Source of the DNA: Alphaproteobacteria bacterium
GTDB taxonomy: Bacteria; Pseudomonadota; Alphaproteobacteria; Sphingomonadales; Sphingomonadaceae
Direction: 5' to 3'
Length of the DNA stretch: 64,000 nt
Assembly (NCBI GenBank): GCA_030426245.1
Contig: JAUHYZ010000002.1
Coordinates: forward strand, 1-64,000
Numbering within the stretch: the first letter of the stretch is position 1; every line of letters begins with the position of its first letter. The notes below the pieces were generated by a model, which saw only the letters and a list, made by a program, of their open reading frames with translations, ran no database searches and had not been told where the DNA came from. Below are positions 60,029 through 64,000 of the stretch, one piece after another. The position numbers and the translations under genes are program-made.

Positions 60029-60427
60029 TCAATACATGGTCACCCGGCCGTTGACCGATTCTTCGGGCACAGGCTGCATCACGTCCCAATGTTCGGCGAT
60101 CTTGCCGTCCTCGATACGGTAGATGTCCATGAACACGAGCATGGGTTCATCCGGCCCCGTCTCGACATGTATATGGGTGACCACCATGTTCCCGGATGAA
60201 ATGGTGCGATCGACGACCATTTTCATCCGTGGCCTGTCCGGATCTGTCAGTCCCGCTTCCACGAGATGTTCGATGAACCCTTCGCGATTTCCGCCGCGGA
60301 CGATGGGGTTATGCTCGATAAAGTCGTCGGCGATGTATTTGTCGACGGCTTCCATCGCGCGGTGGTCCATGATCAAACGGTTGCATTCATGGACGATTTC
60401 TTCGGGCGTCATTCCTTGATTGGCCAT
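60029..60427 (-). CDS. SnoaL/NTF2-like protein
   Basis: A 132-residue SnoaL-like protein: YIADDFIEHNPIVRGGNREG and IAEHWDVMQPVPEESVN. AAGGGAGAG lies four bases before the ATG. It is very similar in layout to those at 46690 and 52310. It is divergent from the two-domain SnoaL gene at 60670, with operator B site 5 between them. Confidence 0.8.
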   Translation of the reverse strand: MANQGMTPEEIVHECNRLIMDHRAMEAVDKYIADDFIEHNPIVRGGNREGFIEHLVEAGLTDPDRPRMKMVVDRTISSGNMVVTHIHVETGPDEPMLVFMDIYRIEDGKIAEHWDVMQPVPEESVNGRVTMY

Positions 60428-60542
60428 CAGGCTCTCCCTTCAAATTTGTGTTCTCAGATTGGAGCGGCCACCGGCGGTCAGGCCGATTGAAGGTGCCGCC
60501 TTATTGTCTTGCCTCTCCTTGTAATAGCGGGGCGCTCACGCA

Positions 60543-60563
60543 ATAGTATAACGAAAGTGTATT
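60543..60563 (+). promoter_or_regulatory. promoter element C
   Basis: This 21-base stretch matches 18 of 21 bases of the element before the LigJ-like operon (19627-19647, minus strand). It lies 17 bases from operator B site 5. Confidence 0.45.
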
Positions 60564-60579
60564 GATTTTAGGATTCGAA

Positions 60580-60597
60580 TCAAACTAGTTGGTTTGG
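60580..60597. promoter_or_regulatory. operator B site 5
   Basis: TCAAAC-TAGTTG-GTTTGG, one base off perfect, between the divergent SnoaL genes at 60427 and 60670. Confidence 0.7.
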
Positions 60598-60669
60598 GCG
60601 GAGTCGAGGTGCCGGCCAGCTTGGGACACAGCAAGCGGCCAAGCGAGAGAGTCAGGAAAGGCAAGCGGA

Positions 60670-61590
60670 ATGGGCGATACGGAATTCTCACGGTACCTGA
60701 TCCGGGACTATGTGCGGCTTCTCGTTGGCGAGCGCGATCCCATGCTGGCATTCGCCACGCATTTCGGCCCTGGCTTGATACAGCACGATCCAGACATCGG
60801 CGATGGTGACGAAGGCGACCAGGAGTTCCTTGAAGGCAGGCGGGAAGAAGCGTCGGACACGGTCCTCCCAACAGATGAGTTTGCTACCGTCGTTCATTTG
60901 ATACTGGCCGATGATGATCTCGTGATGATGAAATCTCACGTGTTTATCGGTAAGTCGGATAGGGGCCGAGTTTTCGTCGACATCTGGCGTGTGGCGAACA
61001 ACAAGTTTGCCGAGCACTGGAGTGCGATCGAACCGATCACCGAAACGGACAACCCGCTCAAGATCTGGTGTAATCAGGGCGGTGATTACGAAGCTGCAGC
61101 CGCGCTCGGAAATACGGCCAGCGATCCGATCTGCGGACCGCCGGGGGATCCGGCGCTGCGCGACGTGTCGCTGGCCACAGTGCGCGCCTTTCTGGAGATG
61201 ATCGCCGATCGCGACAGGATCGCGGAAGCGGTCGAGACCTATATGTCCGACGACTTCGAAGAATACAGCCCGCGTGTGGGCGCGCAGGGCAAGCAGGCAC
61301 TTATAGAACATCTCAAGACAGCGAATGAGCGCGGTGAGACGTTCGAGGAAGCACGGTTCTTGGCCGATGGGCGTTTCGTGCTGTTTCACGGGAAGGGCGA
61401 TACGGGCGAAAACCCGCTCGGTTATTCGCAAATGCATCTCTACAAAGTTGTCGATGGCAAGATCGATGCGCATTGGGCGGTACGGCAGGCCATCCCGCCC
61501 TACAGCGTCGCAGGCCGATCGATGGTTGAAGGCCCTCTCGAAGAGGGGCGCAAAAAAGGCCCTCCGCCGCCAGGCACTCACACGCATTGA
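60670..61590 (+). CDS. two-domain SnoaL/NTF2-like protein
   Basis: A 306-residue protein of two SnoaL-like domains, without a signal peptide, unlike the two-domain lipoprotein at 19728. Domain ends read FAEHWSAIEPITE and IDAHWAVRQAIPP, so the HWDV signature is altered in both copies. A segment DNPLKIWCNQGGDYEAAA between the domains matches the DNGMACGDANDYASA linker of 19728. ATG at 60670 has AGGAAAGG eight bases upstream; the earlier frame start lies in operator B. It leads an operon with an aldehyde dehydrogenase and an SDR. Confidence 0.8.
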   Translation: MGDTEFSRYLIRDYVRLLVGERDPMLAFATHFGPGLIQHDPDIGDGDEGDQEFLEGRREEASDTVLPTDEFATVVHLILADDDLVMMKSHVFIGKSDRGRVFVDIWRVANNKFAEHWSAIEPITETDNPLKIWCNQGGDYEAAAALGNTASDPICGPPGDPALRDVSLATVRAFLEMIADRDRIAEAVETYMSDDFEEYSPRVGAQGKQALIEHLKTANERGETFEEARFLADGRFVLFHGKGDTGENPLGYSQMHLYKVVDGKIDAHWAVRQAIPPYSVAGRSMVEGPLEEGRKKGPPPPGTHTH

Positions 61591-61627
61591 TCCAGCCCGC
61601 AAACTCTAAGGAAAAGGCATAAGTTTC

Positions 61628-63124
61628 ATGAGCACTATCACTATCCCTTCGGAAACTGCGGCAACCGATTTTCTTGCCCATCCCGACAAGGTTTTTGTTG
61701 GCGGTGAATGGGTGGACGCATCCAGCGGACGGTGGATCGAGATCGTATCGCCTGATTCAGAGAGCATCGTCGGCAAGGTCGTCGAGGGCGATGTAGAGGA
61801 CATGAATCGCGCGGTTGCCGCCGCACGCAAAGCCTTCGACGACGGGCCTTGGACGAAAATGTCGGTGAAGGAGCGGAAGCAGCTTCTCGTTCGCCTGTGC
61901 GACGAGCTGTCGAAGCGCGAAGCGGAAATTGCCAAAGCCTGGAACTTGCAGATGGGCGGGTTGATGAGCTTTGCCCCGATGCTTTCTTCGGTGGGCACGG
62001 AAACGCTGCGCCATATCGTGGAAATGATGGACGATTTCCCGTTCGTTGAACGAGTGCCCAGCAAGTTCAGCGATACCGGCATTATCGCACGCGAGCCGGT
62101 TGGCGTCGTTGCGGCAATCGCCCCGTGGAACGGGCCCTATGCGATAATGGGCACCAAGCTCGCCAACTCGCTGGCGGCGGGTTGCACCATTGTCATGAAG
62201 CCCGCGCCGGAGACGCCGGTGGAGGCCTACATCATGGCAGAAGCTGCCGAAGCCGCCGGCCTGCCGCCGGGCGTCGTAAACCTCGTTTGCGGTCACCGCG
62301 AAGCGAGCCATGCACTCGTTTCCAATCACGGCGTAGACAAGGTCAGCTTCACCGGCTCGACCGCGGCCGGCAAGCTGATTGCCAGCACTTGCGGCGAACG
62401 GATCGCGCGCGTGACGCTTGAACTGGGCGGCAAATCGGCCGCAATCATTCGTGACGACTATCCGCTCGAAGAAGCGGCGTCTCTTCTCGCCAATACGATC
62501 ACGGTGATGAGTGGGCAGGTATGCGCGATGCTGAGCCGTGCGATCGTGCCCAAGAAGTCGCACGACAAGCTTGCCGAACTGATCAAGGGCGAGATGGAAA
62601 AGATCAAGATCGGATACAGCACCGATCCTGAGACCCAGCTTGGTCCGCTCGCCATGAAGCGCCAGCTTGAACGTGTAGAAACATATGTCGAGGAAGGGCG
62701 TAAAAGTGCTGATCTCGTGACCGGAGGCAATCGTCCCAGCCACCTCAATCAGGGCTATTTCCTCGAACCGACATTGTTCGCCAATGTCGATAATCAGAGC
62801 CGCATTGCGCAAGAGGAGATCTTCGGCCCAGTCCTGAGCTTGATCCCTGCCGAGGACGAAGAAGATGCGATCCGCATCGCCAATGAAAGCAATTTCGGCC
62901 TCAACGGTTCGGTGCTTACGAACGATCCCGAGGCTGCCTACAAGGTCGCGCGCGCTGTGCGCACGGGTTTCTTCGGCCAGAATGGCATGAAGATGGATTA
63001 CACGTTGCCGTTCGGCGGATTCAAGCAATCCGGCATCGGGCGCGAAGGCGGGGCGGAAGGCTTCGCATCCTATCTCGAAACCAAGACCATCTTGCTGGAC
63101 GAGGCGCCGGCGGAATTCGCATGA
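61628..63124 (+). CDS. aldehyde dehydrogenase
   Basis: A 498-residue ALDH: KVFVGGEWVDASSG start, APWNGPYAIMGTKLA, catalytic Glu in LELGGKSAA, catalytic Cys in MSGQVCAML and LPFGGFKQSGIGREGG. It is full length for the family and keeps all catalytic residues. It oxidises an aldehyde to the acid with NAD(P). It lies 37 bases after the SnoaL gene and 89 bases before an SDR. Confidence 0.9.
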   Translation: MSTITIPSETAATDFLAHPDKVFVGGEWVDASSGRWIEIVSPDSESIVGKVVEGDVEDMNRAVAAARKAFDDGPWTKMSVKERKQLLVRLCDELSKREAEIAKAWNLQMGGLMSFAPMLSSVGTETLRHIVEMMDDFPFVERVPSKFSDTGIIAREPVGVVAAIAPWNGPYAIMGTKLANSLAAGCTIVMKPAPETPVEAYIMAEAAEAAGLPPGVVNLVCGHREASHALVSNHGVDKVSFTGSTAAGKLIASTCGERIARVTLELGGKSAAIIRDDYPLEEAASLLANTITVMSGQVCAMLSRAIVPKKSHDKLAELIKGEMEKIKIGYSTDPETQLGPLAMKRQLERVETYVEEGRKSADLVTGGNRPSHLNQGYFLEPTLFANVDNQSRIAQEEIFGPVLSLIPAEDEEDAIRIANESNFGLNGSVLTNDPEAAYKVARAVRTGFFGQNGMKMDYTLPFGGFKQSGIGREGGAEGFASYLETKTILLDEAPAEFA

Positions 63125-63141
63125 CATAGCTCGGATTGAAC

Positions 63142-63175
63142 CGGGGCCGGGCGCCATTGGCACGCTCCGGCCCCG
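63142..63175. other. GC-rich hairpin between ALDH and SDR
   Basis: CGGGGCCGG and CCGGCCCCG form a nine-pair stem with a 16-base loop. There is no T-run; it may attenuate or stabilise the transcript. Confidence 0.4.
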
Positions 63176-63213
63176 CCAAGGGCCAAGAACTAGAACGACG
63201 ATCGGGGAAAACG

Positions 63214-64000
63214 ATGCTTGAAGTTGATTTGAGCGGCAAGACTGCTTTGGTGACTGGCTCGACCGACGGGATCGGAAATGCGTGTGCAAGGGGGTTCCTG
63301 GGCGCGAATGCCAATGTCGTTATCAATGGCCGCAATGCCGATAAGGTAGAGCGCGTCGCGGAAGAACTGCGCTCGGAATTCCCCGGACCGGAAGTGATAA
63401 CCGCACCAGCGGATATCGGAAACAAGGAAGGCTGCTCCGCCCTAATCAGGCGAGTTCCATCTTGCGATATCTTGGTCAACAATGTTGCCGTGGTGGCGCT
63501 TGACGATGCTCTCGATGCTTCGGACGAGACGTATCTCCGGCTCTGGGAGCTCAATTTCATGAGCGCTCTGCGGATGTCCCGCCATTATCTGCCCGGGATG
63601 ATCGAGCGGAACGAAGGGCGGGTGCTGTTCAGCGGCGCACAACGTCCGCTGATGGCCTATCGCGGGGGCACCGCCTATTCGGTCAGCAAGTTTGCTCAAG
63701 TCAGCCTTTCACGCTCTCTAGCAGAAATGACGAAGGGAACGAAGGTGACGGTCAATACCGTCATGATCGGCGTTACCCATTCCTCCAGTCTCGACCAGGT
63801 CGCCAGCGATATGGCTGCCGCCAAGGGGCGTACACAGGAAGAAGACGAACAAGATTTCATCGACCTCGTTTCGCCCGCATCGCTGTTGCGGCGGCTGGCC
63901 CAGGCAGAGGAAGTTGCCAATTTCATGGTCTATCTGGCTTCTCCGCTCGCTTCGGCCACGAACGGCGCAGTGCTGAGTGCCGAAGGCGGCACTCGCCAGG
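63214..64000 (+). CDS. short-chain dehydrogenase/reductase, 3' end beyond window
   Basis: The frame opens at ATG 63214 (CGGGGAAAACG upstream) and has no stop to the right edge, 262 codons. It reads TALVTGSTDGIGNACARGF, a variant DILVNNVAVVALD instead of NNAG, Ser in VLFSGAQRP and YSVSK, and reaches the usual C-terminal glycine motif (SAEGGTRQ), so only a few residues are missing. It is the third gene of the 60670 operon and probably an NAD(P)-dependent alcohol dehydrogenase or ketone reductase. Confidence 0.85.
   Translation, partial: MLEVDLSGKTALVTGSTDGIGNACARGFLGANANVVINGRNADKVERVAEELRSEFPGPEVITAPADIGNKEGCSALIRRVPSCDILVNNVAVVALDDALDASDETYLRLWELNFMSALRMSRHYLPGMIERNEGRVLFSGAQRPLMAYRGGTAYSVSKFAQVSLSRSLAEMTKGTKVTVNTVMIGVTHSSSLDQVASDMAAAKGRTQEEDEQDFIDLVSPASLLRRLAQAEEVANFMVYLASPLASATNGAVLSAEGGTRQ

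Noticed and set aside
61757-63289. Minus-strand open frame (510 codons) opposite the second aldehyde dehydrogenase
   Set aside because: Same reason: it runs antisense to a complete ALDH and across the intergenic region, without a ribosome site or domain.

Overview
The window looks like a chromosomal or megaplasmid segment of an alphaproteobacterium, most likely a sphingomonad. The signs are moderately high G+C by eye, two TonB-dependent receptors with the IVVTAQ plug start common in that order, a very LigK-like aldolase, Rieske oxygenases of the VanA type, and a dense set of MFS, SDR, amidohydrolase and SnoaL-like genes. I see no rRNA, tRNA, CRISPR, insertion sequence, phage or conjugation gene. 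Nearly every gene is catabolic, transport or regulatory, so I read it as one large accessory degradation locus that continues past both edges.

Left part (1-25 kb): a MetE-like gene running in from the left edge, coupled to an MFS carrier; two divergent zinc-type (MDR) dehydrogenase units; a forward operon of lactonase-like amidohydrolase, Asp-box propeller, MetE-like enzyme and second amidohydrolase (4960-9028); an AAHS-type carrier facing two tandem SDRs; a Bcr/CflA carrier facing a second MDR enzyme; two convergent GntR regulators; a third amidohydrolase; a reverse operon of a LigJ-like hydratase and two RraA-fold aldolases; a SnoaL lipoprotein with a GarR-type reductase; a third GntR gene; a complete MetE-like gene; and a GMC oxidoreductase.

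Middle part (25-47 kb): an aldehyde dehydrogenase with SDR; a periplasmic PQQ-cytochrome alcohol dehydrogenase lipoprotein coupled to a Rieske oxygenase; an MFS/dihaem cytochrome c/SUMF1-like operon; a second Rieske oxygenase with a DHA2 exporter; two DoxX-like membrane proteins, an SDR and an aldo/keto reductase; a possible 50-residue small protein; a TonB receptor; glutathione-dependent formaldehyde dehydrogenase coupled to a 2Fe-2S ferredoxin; an MFS carrier; and a LigK-like aldolase. Two VanA-type oxygenases, a ferredoxin and a formaldehyde dehydrogenase suggest oxidative O-demethylation of methoxylated substrates. LigJ/LigK-like enzymes suggest that ring-cleavage products end as pyruvate and an oxo-acid. 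No ring-cleavage dioxygenase is present in the window.

Right part (47-64 kb): SnoaL-like genes, a DoxX-like protein, an OYE-family flavin reductase, three NmrA-like/atypical SDRs, classical SDRs, a TetR regulator, an AAHS-type carrier, a second TonB receptor, an aldehyde dehydrogenase and an SDR cut by the right edge.

Two recurrent promoter motifs divide the locus. A pseudo-palindrome close to ATTGNCTAACAAT lies in at least 14 intergenic regions, almost all between 2.9 and 47.2 kb, where the three GntR genes are. A perfect or near-perfect palindrome YCAAAC-N6-GTTTGG lies at five promoters between 47.2 and 60.6 kb, including that of the TetR gene. They meet in the 47116-47300 intergenic region. 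The locus therefore looks like two adjacent, separately induced regulons of one catabolic programme whose substrate I cannot name from sequence alone.
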